Shown here: in pieces, positions 1 through 8,648 of the stretch
How the letters are laid out: each line of letters begins with the position of its first letter
Numbering within the stretch: the first letter of the stretch is position 1
Source of the DNA: Profundicola chukchiensis
GTDB taxonomy: Bacteria; Bacteroidota; Bacteroidia; Flavobacteriales; Weeksellaceae
Direction of reading: 5' to 3'
DNA: 64,000 nucleotides
Assembly: GCF_029664245.1 (NCBI RefSeq)
Contig: NZ_JANAIE010000003.1
Coordinates: 372,001-436,000, forward strand
The notes under the pieces: model-generated
What the model saw: only the letters and a program-made list of their open reading frames with translations
Database searches by the model: none
Told to the model about the DNA's origin: nothing
Position numbers and translations under genes: made by a program

Positions 1-84
1 TTGAACAGATCTTATATCTTCAAACAAATGAATAATCAAGTGGTAGGTTTCCAAGAAAGATACCCTGACGTTTGTGCGATTTAA
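1..84 (+). CDS. C-terminal end of an unidentified protein (partial)
   Basis: Frame 1 is open from the window edge and stops at TAA 82-84, giving 27 residues that end in ERYPDVCAI. A strong hairpin terminator follows 26 bp later, which supports this being the true 3' end of a gene transcribed into the window. The fragment is too short for me to recognise a family. Confidence 0.5.
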   Translation: MNRSYIFKQMNNQVVGFQERYPDVCAI

Positions 85-110
85 GTTAAAAACTAAAATA
101 AATTTTATTG

Positions 111-141
111 AAAAAGAACACCGTTAAGGTGTTCTTTTTTT
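111..141 (+). terminator. Rho-independent terminator
   Basis: AAAAAGAACACC and GGTGTTCTTTTT form a 12-bp stem around a short GTTAA loop, running into a T-tract. It lies just downstream of the partial gene at the left edge. Confidence 0.85.
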
Positions 142-222
142 ATGTATTGAAATGAGATAGCTTTTAAATTAAGAATCTTAAAATAAACTTAATATAATTA
201 CGTTTTAAAAGAAAGCCTTTGA

Positions 223-708
223 ATGAGGAATATCTATTATCTATTTTTATTACTTGTGATTTCTTCATGCGAATTAAAAGAAAATCCTTTTGATTTCGAT
301 GAAAAGGAAATAGATACTCCTGTGATTGCAATGGACCCTTTTCAGGTGGAACCCGATTTTAATATTAGCTCTTTTGCGACAGTTCCCAACATTGAGGGAA
401 GACCAACTTGCTACTTTTCCTTAACCAAAAATGCCTTTGTAAATCAACAATATATTTATGCTGGAATCAACTTCAATAAACAAAGTTTTATGCAATTGAA
501 TGGTGATTGGGTAGAGTTCTCTTGCCAGGTTTCGGAGGTGAAAGATAGTTTACATATTCGCACAACTAATACAAATTTAGAATTGCAAATAGAGGCTAAG
601 AAAGATTCTGCTACCTTTAATAAAATACAATATAAAGGTGAGATTCTCATTTTAAAAGATGGCAAAGAGCATTTTGCTAGCAGCGTTTATGGTGAATGTG
701 ATTGCTAA
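223..708 (+). CDS. Putative lipoprotein, unknown function
   Basis: A 161-residue protein. It begins with a hydrophobic stretch ending in a good lipobox (VISSC, Cys16), so it is probably an acylated envelope lipoprotein. The mature part starts with an acidic, Pro-rich linker and has a C-terminal CDC. I do not recognise a domain. It lies 42 bp upstream of another small secreted protein on the same strand, and the two may be co-transcribed. The ATG chosen is the one that directly precedes the signal peptide. Confidence 0.75.
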   Translation: MRNIYYLFLLLVISSCELKENPFDFDEKEIDTPVIAMDPFQVEPDFNISSFATVPNIEGRPTCYFSLTKNAFVNQQYIYAGINFNKQSFMQLNGDWVEFSCQVSEVKDSLHIRTTNTNLELQIEAKKDSATFNKIQYKGEILILKDGKEHFASSVYGECDC

Positions 709-750
709 ATATTGGCATGATATTTCTAACAATAAAACTAAACTAATAAT

Positions 751-1254
751 ATGTTAAGTTTAAGATTCCTACTCCCGTTTATTATCTTTTTACAAACTAC
801 AGACTGTAAAGATTCAGACCAACCTATACAAGATACAATGCCAGAAATAGAACAAAATGAAGTGGAACAAACTTCTCAAGAAAACTTCGAAAGTGTTGTA
901 ATGGAATATTACGGAGGAATGCGTGGCGAGAGACAAGTAATGATTATCACCAAGGATGATATTTCATATAGTTATAAAGATTTGAATACTGAGAAACCTT
1001 TAATTCATAAGGAGGCTACACCAACAGAAGTTTGGGCAGAATTAAATCAAGGTTTCAATTTAAATGAATTTAGAAACCTCAAAAGTGGTAGTTCTAAAGT
1101 TGTCTTCGATGGAATGGATTACATCTTTACGGTGAAAGGTGGATTTGGTGAATTAAAAGTTACAAATCCTCTAGATCATGATATCGAAATGAAGAATTTC
1201 TTTGAGAATTTAAAAAATATAATGCAAGAATTTCACGCTCAAAAGGAAGAATAA
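751..1254 (+). CDS. Small secreted or lipoprotein, unknown function
   Basis: A 167-residue protein with an N-terminal hydrophobic segment (residues 4-15) and a Cys at 19 in the context TTDC. That is a poor lipobox, so lipidation is uncertain while export is likely. An acidic Glu/Gln-rich linker follows (about 25-48), then a compact domain with a YYGGMRGER segment and an FDGMDYIF segment. I recognise no family. Its stop lies 2 bp from the stop of the convergent trmN gene. Confidence 0.7.
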   Translation: MLSLRFLLPFIIFLQTTDCKDSDQPIQDTMPEIEQNEVEQTSQENFESVVMEYYGGMRGERQVMIITKDDISYSYKDLNTEKPLIHKEATPTEVWAELNQGFNLNEFRNLKSGSSKVVFDGMDYIFTVKGGFGELKVTNPLDHDIEMKNFFENLKNIMQEFHAQKEE

Positions 1255-1256
1255 AT

Positions 1257-1961
1257 CTAAAACTTTAGATAAAAATCTTTAGTTAGGTTAATATATTCTT
1301 GCGTATAAATATGTCTTTCCACTTCAATGATTAATTCATCTGGAGTGGATTTTTTTTGTTCACGTCCAAATGCAATTAAACTTCTTTTTAATGGTGCGTT
1401 TTCATTTCCTCTCACGCGAGTTATTTTATGAGGGAACAAATTATTTCTTTCTGCTAACTCACAAATATTAATTTCTTCTTTGTAAGGAACGATAACCGAA
1501 AAAATTCCATCGGGTGAAAGTAGGCTATTCACTTTTTCCATTAAATCTGAGAATTCTAGGCTAGATGTGTTGCGAGCTAAATTTCTTTTATTATTCGGCG
1601 CAAAAGTTTTTTCGGTATAGAATGGAGGGTTTGAAACGATTAAATCGAAATACGACGAAAAAAACAGCGTTTTTATATCCGATTTAAGGCATTTTAAACG
1701 ATTAGCCCAGGGGCTATTATCAAAATTAAATTTGCTTTCCTTAAAAGCGTCTAAATCAATTTCGACAGCAGTTATCTGTGCATTTTGAGTTCGCTGTGCA
1801 AGCATTAATGATATCACACCCGTTCCAGCTCCAATATCTAATATTTTTTCTGTCTTATTTTGGATGGGCGTCCACGCACCTAATAAGACGGCATCGGTTC
1901 CAACTTTAGCGGCAGCTTTTTTTTGGGTGACTTGAAATTGTTTAAACTTGAATGTGGACAT
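1257..1961 (-). CDS. trmN: tRNA1(Val) (adenine-37 N6)-methyltransferase, YfiC/TrmN6 family
   Basis: A 234-residue class I SAM-dependent methyltransferase. The SAM-binding motif I reads DIGAGTGVISLML (about residues 42-54), and the catalytic N6-adenine motif NPPF lies in LIVSNPPFYTEK (about 109-120). In this family the enzyme makes m6A37 in the anticodon loop of tRNA-Val. Length and motif order match YfiC. The gene is monocistronic and converges on the secreted-protein gene at 751-1254. A TATATTTG box on the minus strand lies about 15 bp upstream of the ATG. Confidence 0.88.
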   Translation of the reverse strand: MSTFKFKQFQVTQKKAAAKVGTDAVLLGAWTPIQNKTEKILDIGAGTGVISLMLAQRTQNAQITAVEIDLDAFKESKFNFDNSPWANRLKCLKSDIKTLFFSSYFDLIVSNPPFYTEKTFAPNNKRNLARNTSSLEFSDLMEKVNSLLSPDGIFSVIVPYKEEINICELAERNNLFPHKITRVRGNENAPLKRSLIAFGREQKKSTPDELIIEVERHIYTQEYINLTKDFYLKF

Positions 1962-1976
1962 GCTTGCAAATATACG

Positions 1977-1984
1977 TCGCTTGT
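1977..1984 (-). promoter_or_regulatory. Candidate -7 box (TATATTTG) of trmN
   Basis: The minus strand reads TATATTTG, a match to the Bacteroidota TAnnTTTG element, 15 bp upstream of the trmN ATG. No convincing -33 TTG at normal spacing. Confidence 0.5.
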
Positions 1985-2106
1985 TAAATTTAAATATCCA
2001 TTCTTCTTTGGAATCAGATGAATCTAGCTTTTTAACTTAGAAAAGCAATTTTATTATTTTGAACTGGAAATAAATTGACTAAATTTAACATCTTAAATTC
2101 ACAATT

Positions 2107-3354
2107 ATGGAACACAAATTCTATCCAGAGAGTAAAATGATGAGCCACGGATACAATCCGCAGTGGTCAGAAGGAGCTATAAAATGTCCAATTTTCCAAA
2201 CTTCAACTTTTGTTTTTAAATCAGCAGAAGAGGGAAAAGCATTTTTTGAGTTAGCCTATGGTAAAAGAGATCCAGAACCAAATGAGGTTCCGGGATTAAT
2301 TTATTCAAGGTTAAACAATCCAGATTTACAGATTCTAGAAGAGCGTTTGTGTTTATGGGATAAGGCAGAACAAGCTGCTGTTTTCGAAAGTGGAATGTCT
2401 GCTATCACAACTGTTTTATTGGAGTTTTTAAGACCAGGAGACTTATTGCTTTATAGCCGCCCAGTCTATGGTGGAACAGATCACTTTATTAATGAAGTTC
2501 TTCCGCAATTTAATGTAGAAGTTGTAGAATTCTACGCAGGTCAGTCTCAAGAAGAAATTCAAGCAAATATCGATAAAACAGGAAAAGCTGATAGATTAAA
2601 ACTTATTCTTTGCGAAACTCCAGCGAATCCTACTAATGCACAAATAGATTTTGAGGTATGTACAGCTATTAAAGAGCATTATAGTACAGAAGAAAATCCT
2701 GTGTATATGGCGGTAGATAATACTTATATGGGACCACTTTGGCAACATCCATTAGAGCATGGCGCTGATTTAGTGATGTATTCTGCAACAAAATATATTG
2801 GTGGACATTCAGATTTAATCGCGGGTGCTGTATTAGGTTCAAATGAGCTTATGGCACGAATTAAAGGCCTTAGAACTTTCTTAGGTAACATGGCAAGCCC
2901 AAATACAGGTTGGTTGCTTATGCGAAGCCTAGAGACCTTAAAAGTACGTATGGAGGCTCAACAAGCGAATGCTATTAAGATTGCTGATTTCTTGAAGAAT
3001 CACGACAAGGTAGAGAAGGTATATTATTTAGGTCATTTAGAAGAAGGAACAAAAGATTACGAAATTTTCAAAAGACAATGTTCTGGACCAGGAGCAATGG
3101 TTGCTTTTGATGTGAAAGGTGGTGAAAAAGAAGCATTTAAGGTGTTGAATAGTTTAAAACTCATTCAATTAGCTGTTAGTTTAGGCTCAACTGAAAGTTT
3201 AGCTCAACATCCAAAAACAATGACGCACGCTGGTGTTCCAGAGGAGGATTTAGAAAGATTGAGCATTACAGATAAATTAATCAGATTATCTGCAGGTGTA
3301 GAAAATCATGAAGATTTAATTTGGGATTTAGATCAGGCGTTGGCTCAGATTTAA
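2107..3354 (+). CDS. Cystathionine gamma-synthase / methionine gamma-lyase family PLP enzyme
   Basis: A 415-residue fold-type I PLP enzyme of the Cys/Met metabolism family. The cofactor lysine is K229 in SATKYIGGHSD, and the active-site loop ESGMSAITT is present near residue 98. Members are trans-sulfuration synthases (cystathionine gamma-synthase, O-acetylhomoserine sulfhydrylase) or gamma-lyases that release methanethiol and 2-oxobutanoate. The SLGSTESLAQHPKTMTHAG region near the C-terminus fits both. There are no methionine-pathway neighbours to separate these roles, so I leave the substrate open. The gene stands alone and ends at a terminator. Confidence 0.85.
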   Translation: MEHKFYPESKMMSHGYNPQWSEGAIKCPIFQTSTFVFKSAEEGKAFFELAYGKRDPEPNEVPGLIYSRLNNPDLQILEERLCLWDKAEQAAVFESGMSAITTVLLEFLRPGDLLLYSRPVYGGTDHFINEVLPQFNVEVVEFYAGQSQEEIQANIDKTGKADRLKLILCETPANPTNAQIDFEVCTAIKEHYSTEENPVYMAVDNTYMGPLWQHPLEHGADLVMYSATKYIGGHSDLIAGAVLGSNELMARIKGLRTFLGNMASPNTGWLLMRSLETLKVRMEAQQANAIKIADFLKNHDKVEKVYYLGHLEEGTKDYEIFKRQCSGPGAMVAFDVKGGEKEAFKVLNSLKLIQLAVSLGSTESLAQHPKTMTHAGVPEEDLERLSITDKLIRLSAGVENHEDLIWDLDQALAQI

Positions 3355-3379
3355 TTTCTGAATTTTTAGGATAAAGAAT

Positions 3380-3410
3380 GAGGAGATGCAAATGTATCTC
3401 CTCTTTTTGT
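3380..3410 (+). terminator. Rho-independent terminator
   Basis: GAGGAGAT and ATCTCCTC form an 8-bp stem followed by TTTTTGTTTTT. It sits 26 bp after the PLP enzyme stop and just before the convergent gene at 3413. Confidence 0.8.
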
Positions 3411-3412
3411 TT

Positions 3413-4156
3413 TTAAATACCCTTGTTTAATGCTTTAATTTTTTTTCTTAAATCTTTAAAATAAGCAGGAGCTAACCTCATTCGGCTACCATACCAACTA
3501 AACATTTCACCATCCACTAAAACACATTTAGCATTGGGAAATAATTTGTTGATCTCCTCTATATGCTTCTCCTGAAAAGGATAAGGTTCGGAGGAAAGAA
3601 ATATATAATCTGGATTTAAGTTCGAATCCTTTGTGATTTCTGGGTATCGCGATTCCTCTTCACATACATTTTTAAAGCCAGACAATTGAATCATTTCATG
3701 AATAAAAGTATCTTTTCCAATACTCATATAAGGATCTTTCCAAATGAAATATAAGACACTAGAAGGTTCAAAAATGGTTTCAAGTTCCCCAAAATTCTCA
3801 TTAATTTCTTCTACAATTAACTCAGCTTGTGCGTATGTATGCGTTCTTTTACCGATTTGAAGAATCATTTCGTTGTTCTCCTCCAAAGTTGCCACATCGG
3901 TGATTAAAACATCACAATGCTTTTGTAATTCTTCTACTTCAGATTTTAAGTTTTCTTCTCTATTGGCGATAATTAGACTTGGTTTTGCTGCAATTATTTT
4001 ATCAATATGAAGTCCTTTCGTTCCTCCAAATTGGGGAATTTCTTTCACTTCAGGCATCGGATGAATACAAAACTTCGTTCTACCGATGAGTTGATCTTTT
4101 AAGCCTAAATCAAACAATAATTCAGTAATAGAAGGTACGAGTGATATGATTTTCAT
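3413..4156 (-). CDS. BtuF-like helical-backbone metal receptor protein without signal peptide
   Basis: 247 residues, entirely in the periplasmic-binding fold of the BtuF/FhuD class. It starts directly with KIISLVPSITELLFDLG, the usual first strand and helix of cobalamin- or siderophore-binding proteins, and has GRTKFCIHP and the long backbone helix near the middle. Such proteins are normally exported, but no signal peptide is visible and the upstream frame offers none. The longer reading from a TTG at 4162 adds only two residues; the ATG at 4156 is preferred. It follows the lipoprotein gene at 4167-4520 by 10 bp, probably as one operon. No permease or ATPase is nearby. Confidence 0.75.
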   Translation of the reverse strand: MKIISLVPSITELLFDLGLKDQLIGRTKFCIHPMPEVKEIPQFGGTKGLHIDKIIAAKPSLIIANREENLKSEVEELQKHCDVLITDVATLEENNEMILQIGKRTHTYAQAELIVEEINENFGELETIFEPSSVLYFIWKDPYMSIGKDTFIHEMIQLSGFKNVCEEESRYPEITKDSNLNPDYIFLSSEPYPFQEKHIEEINKLFPNAKCVLVDGEMFSWYGSRMRLAPAYFKDLRKKIKALNKGI

Positions 4157-4166
4157 AGCCAAAAAT

Positions 4167-4520
4167 TTAAAGGTCGGTTAAATCAACTTTCCATTGATTA
4201 TTCTCTTTTACTAACTTAATTCTTTTCTCAAAATTCTCACCAACATCATTCGAAATCACATATAGACAGGTGACTGCCTCATTTGAATTATCTAAATCAG
4301 CACAAGCTTTTACTTCAACCTTTACTGGTGGAATTTCGCTGGTTTGTTGGTTAATAATGGAATATAATACTCCTTGAGAATCTTCTGTAACTAAAGACAT
4401 TGCTGTTTCAAATTGAGAAGAATTCATGGCTTCGAGAAATTCCTGAGCTACATTCTTAGGTGAAGAACAAGAATAGATAAGTAAGCTTAAACAGCCTATA
4501 AAAAGAGATTTTTTCAACAT
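4167..4520 (-). CDS. Small lipoprotein, DUF4878-like
   Basis: A 117-residue protein with a clear lipoprotein signal ending in IYSCSS (Cys18). The mature part opens with SPKNVAQEFLEAMNSSQFETAM, typical of the DUF4878/NTF2-like small lipoproteins, and ends in a strand reading NNQWKVDLTDL. The fold is a cone-like NTF2 barrel in that family, with no known catalytic role. It precedes the BtuF-like gene by 10 bp on the same strand, which suggests co-transcription. Confidence 0.7.
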   Translation of the reverse strand: MLKKSLFIGCLSLLIYSCSSPKNVAQEFLEAMNSSQFETAMSLVTEDSQGVLYSIINQQTSEIPPVKVEVKACADLDNSNEAVTCLYVISNDVGENFEKRIKLVKENNQWKVDLTDL

Positions 4521-4603
4521 TTAATACATCATTGAAAAATTAAAGATAGCTTTTCTCAATGAAAATCCTATTAAATTGCAATAGGGAAAAGACGAAAATT
4601 AAC

Positions 4604-5458
4604 TTAAAATTTAATTCGCTTAAACAAGTAAATCGCCCCGAATAATGAAGTAACCAAAGTAATGAAAGAGAACATAAGTGCTACACCCGCAGAAACATCT
4701 GGATTAAAGTTAAGATAACTTGCAGAATAGTAGAAAACAGTTTCTCTAATTCCGATTCCGGCGAATGAAACTACTGACAACACACTGGAAACCAAAAATA
4801 TAAGTATGTAAGTGAAAATATTAGCTTCCGGATGAATGGCTAATAAACTAAATACAATAGTTCCTATTTGAAAGGCTTGAATAACAAAAGAGTAAAGTAG
4901 GGTTGGGTAAAAAACTGATTTAAATCTAGGGAAAAGTAATCCTAAAATATAAGGTCCTACCAATGCGCCAATTAATCCAATGGAGAAAATAACGGCCTTA
5001 ATCCAAAATTCAATGTCTAGAGGGATAAACACGATGCCCAAGCAAATTAGGATGCAAATCGCGCAAAGTCCTATAAAACGATCAAAAAACACGGCTGAAG
5101 TGATAGTCTTAACTGGCTGATCAAAATGTTTGTTGAGCGCAATTACTTTATAAGCATCGCCACCAACACCTCCAGGAATAAAAAAGTTATAGAACATTCC
5201 CAAAAGATAGAGGCGTAAATTATTGATAAAAGAAAGTTGAATTTCTGCTTTTTTAAAGTATAAATCTACGCGTAATACCGATAAAACCTGAGAAATTAAA
5301 AAGGAAATAAAACCAACAAATAATAAAAATTTGTTCGCGATTCTCCATTCTTCAGCCAATAAATCCCAATCGATTTTGGTGAAGACAAAATACAATAAAC
5401 CCAAGCTTACCAGGATTTTGATTGTCGTAAATAGAGGTTTACGCCACGACTTTTTCAC
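4604..5458 (-). CDS. Flippase-like / lysylphosphatidylglycerol synthase TM-region protein (UPF0104)
   Basis: A 284-residue integral membrane protein with about eight hydrophobic segments. It carries the family signature FFIPGGVGGDAYKVIAL (about residues 93-109) and a late GIGIRETVFYY segment. This UPF0104/AglD-like family is the membrane part of MprF and is thought to move or accept lipid-linked substrates. Its start overlaps the end of the upstream polyprenyl-phosphate glycosyltransferase by 20 bp, so translation is probably coupled. The pair likely makes and moves a lipid-linked sugar. Confidence 0.82.
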   Translation of the reverse strand: MKKSWRKPLFTTIKILVSLGLLYFVFTKIDWDLLAEEWRIANKFLLFVGFISFLISQVLSVLRVDLYFKKAEIQLSFINNLRLYLLGMFYNFFIPGGVGGDAYKVIALNKHFDQPVKTITSAVFFDRFIGLCAICILICLGIVFIPLDIEFWIKAVIFSIGLIGALVGPYILGLLFPRFKSVFYPTLLYSFVIQAFQIGTIVFSLLAIHPEANIFTYILIFLVSSVLSVVSFAGIGIRETVFYYSASYLNFNPDVSAGVALMFSFITLVTSLFGAIYLFKRIKF

Positions 5459-6404
5459 CCTTTGTGATTTTTCGGATTCTATATGGACGCATATCTTGAG
5501 ATTCGTAGTATGTTTTCATTAATAAATCCACTACAATTCCCATGGTAATTAATTGAACTCCAGCTAGTAATAATACAACGCCAACAATTAATAATGGACG
5601 AGTTCCTATGTCTTCGCCTAAAAAGAATTTAACAATGAACAACCAAGCCATAATCAATCCGCCTAAACTCAACGAGATTAAACCTGCATTTCCGAATAAG
5701 TGAATCGGACGTTGCATATATTTTCTCATGAAAATAATTAAGGTTAAATCATTGATTACCTTGAATGTACGACCCAAACCATATTTAGATTGTCCGAATT
5801 GTCTAGCATGGTGACGAACTGGAACTTGCGCAATTCTAGCTCCATTTAAATAAGCTAAAAGATTAATAAAACGGTGCATTTCACCATAAAGATTTAAATC
5901 TTTTGCAGTTTCTTTAGTGAAGACTTTTAGCGCACAACCATTGTCCTTAATGTCCATTTTGGTGGCTTTACGGACCATGAAATTGGCGATTTTAGACGGA
6001 ATAGTTCTAACAAAATTATCCTTTCTTTTCTGACGAATTCCTGTAACTACATCAAAATCTCCTTCCTCTAATTTATTGATCATCATTGGAATATCAAGCG
6101 GATCATTTTGCAAATCCCCATCTAAGGTAATGATGTAATCTCCAATAGCTTGGTCGATTCCGGCCGCTAAAGCCAACGACTGACCATAATTTCTTTTAAG
6201 TTCTATAAAAACTAAATTATCGTCTTTGATTTGCTTAGCTCTAATGCGTGTTTCGTCGGTAGAACCATCATCAACTAAAATCAATTCGTATTGATAGTCC
6301 ACCAGAGCTTCTGCAACTTTCTGTGATAATAACTGCACATTATCTTCTTCATTATACACCGGAATCACAATGGATAAAAATGGATTTGCTATCTGATTCA
6401 TCAA
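5439..6404 (-). CDS. DPM1/GtrB-like polyprenyl-phosphate glycosyltransferase (GT2)
   Basis: A 321-residue GT2 enzyme. The GT-A domain holds SIVIPVYNEEDNV near the N-terminus, DDGSTDET, and the DXD-type segment LDGDLQNDP (about residues 95-103). Two hydrophobic helices at about 233-260 and 266-293 anchor it in the inner membrane, as in GtrB/ArnC/DPM1 proteins that transfer a sugar from a nucleotide donor to undecaprenyl phosphate. It overlaps the flippase-like gene downstream and is divergent from an ArnT-like GT-C enzyme. The three together could load, flip and transfer a sugar to an envelope acceptor. Confidence 0.88.
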   Translation of the reverse strand: MMNQIANPFLSIVIPVYNEEDNVQLLSQKVAEALVDYQYELILVDDGSTDETRIRAKQIKDDNLVFIELKRNYGQSLALAAGIDQAIGDYIITLDGDLQNDPLDIPMMINKLEEGDFDVVTGIRQKRKDNFVRTIPSKIANFMVRKATKMDIKDNGCALKVFTKETAKDLNLYGEMHRFINLLAYLNGARIAQVPVRHHARQFGQSKYGLGRTFKVINDLTLIIFMRKYMQRPIHLFGNAGLISLSLGGLIMAWLFIVKFFLGEDIGTRPLLIVGVVLLLAGVQLITMGIVVDLLMKTYYESQDMRPYRIRKITKGEKVVA

Positions 6405-6417
6405 GGAAATTGTATTT

Positions 6418-6445
6418 TAGCTTTGAATAATTTGGTGCAAAGATA
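6418..6445. promoter_or_regulatory. Divergent promoter pair between glycosyltransferase genes
   Basis: The plus strand has TAGCTTTG at 6418-6425 facing the ArnT-like gene. The minus strand has TATCTTTG (plus-strand CAAAGATA, 6438-6445) facing the GT2/flippase pair. Both match TAnnTTTG and lie in a 48-bp spacer, so the two transcription units may be co-regulated. Confidence 0.45.
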
Positions 6446-6452
6446 GACTATT

Positions 6453-8042
6453 ATGATGAATACCATGAAAACCAATAAGGAGGCTGTGATCGTTTTTTTG
6501 GTGGCTAGTTTTCTTTGCTTTTCAAATATTTGGGGGTATCCGATCACGATTTTAGATGAGGCCAAAAACTCCGAAGCCGCACGAGAAATGCTATTAAACA
6601 GGCATTTAGTTCCCACTTTTAATGAGATTTTGCGTACAGACAAACCTTTGCTGCATTATTTATTTATGCAATTAGGTTATATAATTTTTGGTGTAAATGA
6701 ACTAGGAGCAAGGTTTTTTGGAGCTTTTTTCGGTGCAGGATTTATGACTTATTTTTATCTGTTTTTAAGACAACATTCGAGTATAAATAAGGCAAGAATA
6801 GGGACTTTTGTACTGATGAGTTCTTTTTTCTGGATTCAAGAGTTTCATTTGGCCGTTCCTGATCCCTATTTCATCGTAATTTTATGTAGCTCTTGGTTGT
6901 GTTTTTATAATTACTACGCTAACAATTCATCGAAAATCAATCTTTGGTTATTTTATGTCTTAATCGGTTTGGCCACTTTGGCTAAAGGACCTGTAGCAAT
7001 TGGTTTATCTGGTTTGATTGTGCTTTTATTTCTAATTTTTAAGAAAGAATTAAACTGGAATCTTTTTACCAAATATCAAGTAATCTTAGGAGGAATCTTG
7101 GTTTTACTAATATCTGTACCCTGGTTTGTTTGGGTTCATTACGAAACGGCAGGAGCCTATACCGATGGTTTTTTCTTACATCATAATATCAAAAGATTTC
7201 AGGAAGTGAACAGTGGACATGGCGGAATCTTTTTAATTACTTGGGCATTTGTTTTACTGGGATTATTCCCGTTTGGAGCATTTATTCCACAAGGTTTATG
7301 GCACGGTTGGAAGTTCAGAAAACGAAATGATTTAATTGCTTTTTCTTTAGTTATATCCGTGGTGGTAATCGGGTTTTTCAGTATTTCTTCAACCAAATTA
7401 CCTAATTATACACTTCCTGCAATTCCATTTATAACAATTTTAGTGGCTTCCTTTTTCGATGAGGTTTTCAACTTTAAAACTCTAAAAACATGGTCGAACT
7501 ATCTTTCTTTAGGATTAATTGCCTTGGTGAGTATCGCAATTCCAGTGGCTATTTTTATCTTGTTTCAACATAATTTAATTCAACACTTACAAATTACTTT
7601 AACGCTTATTGCGACCGTCATTGTGCTTGTTGGACTTTACTTTATGTGGAAGTATTTAATGAAAAATAATCTTCAGAAATTAATTCTAAGCATCGGTGTT
7701 TTATGGATGACATTAGGCCTGATTATATTTTATTTAATCTATCCAAATTTAGCCCAAATAGAACCTGCAATTCAAGCGCAGAAAGTGATTGAAAATCAAA
7801 AGGTAGTTGTTTTTGATAACTACGATCCAGCTTTTAATATGAATTATCAACTGGTTTATCAAGTGTTTCACGAGGAACAAGAGTTATTAAATTTTATAGA
7901 AAATAATCCGGAGGTTTTAGTGTTAACAAAGAATCGTTCCATCGATAACAAAAGCATTTTTAAATCATCTTTTGATGTTGTTTATGATGAACCATCTGTT
8001 TTTGAGAATTACAGAACAATCATTTTAAAAAAGAAAGATTAA
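6453..8042 (+). CDS. ArnT-like membrane glycosyltransferase (GT39/GT83 superfamily)
   Basis: A 529-residue GT-C fold protein with about 11-12 hydrophobic segments. The first periplasmic loop holds DEAKNSEAAREM, matching the D-E-A-Y-x-E catalytic acidic motif of ArnT/PMT enzymes. LAKGPVAIGLSG and SSTKLPNYTLPAIPF are further family signatures. These enzymes use polyprenyl-phosphate sugars and act at the outer face of the inner membrane, for example on lipid A. The divergent GT2 gene would supply such a donor. Three Met codons occur at residues 1, 2 and 5; the true start may be any of them. Confidence 0.85.
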   Translation: MMNTMKTNKEAVIVFLVASFLCFSNIWGYPITILDEAKNSEAAREMLLNRHLVPTFNEILRTDKPLLHYLFMQLGYIIFGVNELGARFFGAFFGAGFMTYFYLFLRQHSSINKARIGTFVLMSSFFWIQEFHLAVPDPYFIVILCSSWLCFYNYYANNSSKINLWLFYVLIGLATLAKGPVAIGLSGLIVLLFLIFKKELNWNLFTKYQVILGGILVLLISVPWFVWVHYETAGAYTDGFFLHHNIKRFQEVNSGHGGIFLITWAFVLLGLFPFGAFIPQGLWHGWKFRKRNDLIAFSLVISVVVIGFFSISSTKLPNYTLPAIPFITILVASFFDEVFNFKTLKTWSNYLSLGLIALVSIAIPVAIFILFQHNLIQHLQITLTLIATVIVLVGLYFMWKYLMKNNLQKLILSIGVLWMTLGLIIFYLIYPNLAQIEPAIQAQKVIENQKVVVFDNYDPAFNMNYQLVYQVFHEEQELLNFIENNPEVLVLTKNRSIDNKSIFKSSFDVVYDEPSVFENYRTIILKKKD

Positions 8043-8056
8043 AACTGAATAAATTT

Positions 8057-8064
8057 TATATTTG
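8057..8064 (+). promoter_or_regulatory. Candidate -7 box (TATATTTG) of the ElaA-like gene
   Basis: TATATTTG lies 16 bp upstream of the ATG at 8081. No clear -33 TTG. Confidence 0.45.
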
Positions 8065-8080
8065 AATTTAAATCAAGACT

Positions 8081-8524
8081 ATGATCACTTGGCATTTTAA
8101 GAAATTTGAAGACCTAACCACAACCGAATTGTATAATATCATTCAGTTGCGAATAGAGGTTTTTGTAATTGAACAAAATGCTCCTTATCAAGATTGTGAT
8201 GGTAAAGATTTCGAGAGCTTGCATATGTATGGAACTATTGGCGACAAAGTAGTGGCTTATGCAAGAGGAATTCCTGCTGGTATTACATACGACGAACCTT
8301 GTCTAGGACGCGTGGTAACATCTCCTGAATATCGAGGTAAAAAATATGGTGCTCATGTGGTAATGTTAGCCTTAGAAGCTATGAAAACCAATTTTAAGAC
8401 TTCGAATTGTAGAATTTCTGCTCAATTGTATTTACAAGAGTTTTATGAATCTTATGGATTTGTTCGTGTTTCAGATGTTTATTTAGAAGATGGACTTCCA
8501 CACGTTGAAATGCTAAGAGATTAG
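8081..8524 (+). CDS. GNAT acetyltransferase, ElaA family
   Basis: A 147-residue GNAT protein. LRIEVFVIEQNAPYQDCDGKD is the ElaA N-terminal signature, and the acetyl-CoA pyrophosphate loop is in GRVVTSPEYRGKKYGAHV (about residues 84-101). The late LQEFYESYGFV segment is a typical GNAT C-terminal strand-helix. The acceptor substrate is unknown for the family. It sits alone between the ArnT-like gene and the Mur ligase on the same strand. Confidence 0.85.
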   Translation: MITWHFKKFEDLTTTELYNIIQLRIEVFVIEQNAPYQDCDGKDFESLHMYGTIGDKVVAYARGIPAGITYDEPCLGRVVTSPEYRGKKYGAHVVMLALEAMKTNFKTSNCRISAQLYLQEFYESYGFVRVSDVYLEDGLPHVEMLRD

Positions 8525-8648
8525 TTAATATTCTTCTTTTGAACTGCAAATTACTGTGGTTTCTTTCTCTTTCTTACCAAAAAAACTAACTTTGTTTGAT
8601 GTGTTTAGATGATTGAAATAAACACATTATTTAACTTAAAAATAGTAT

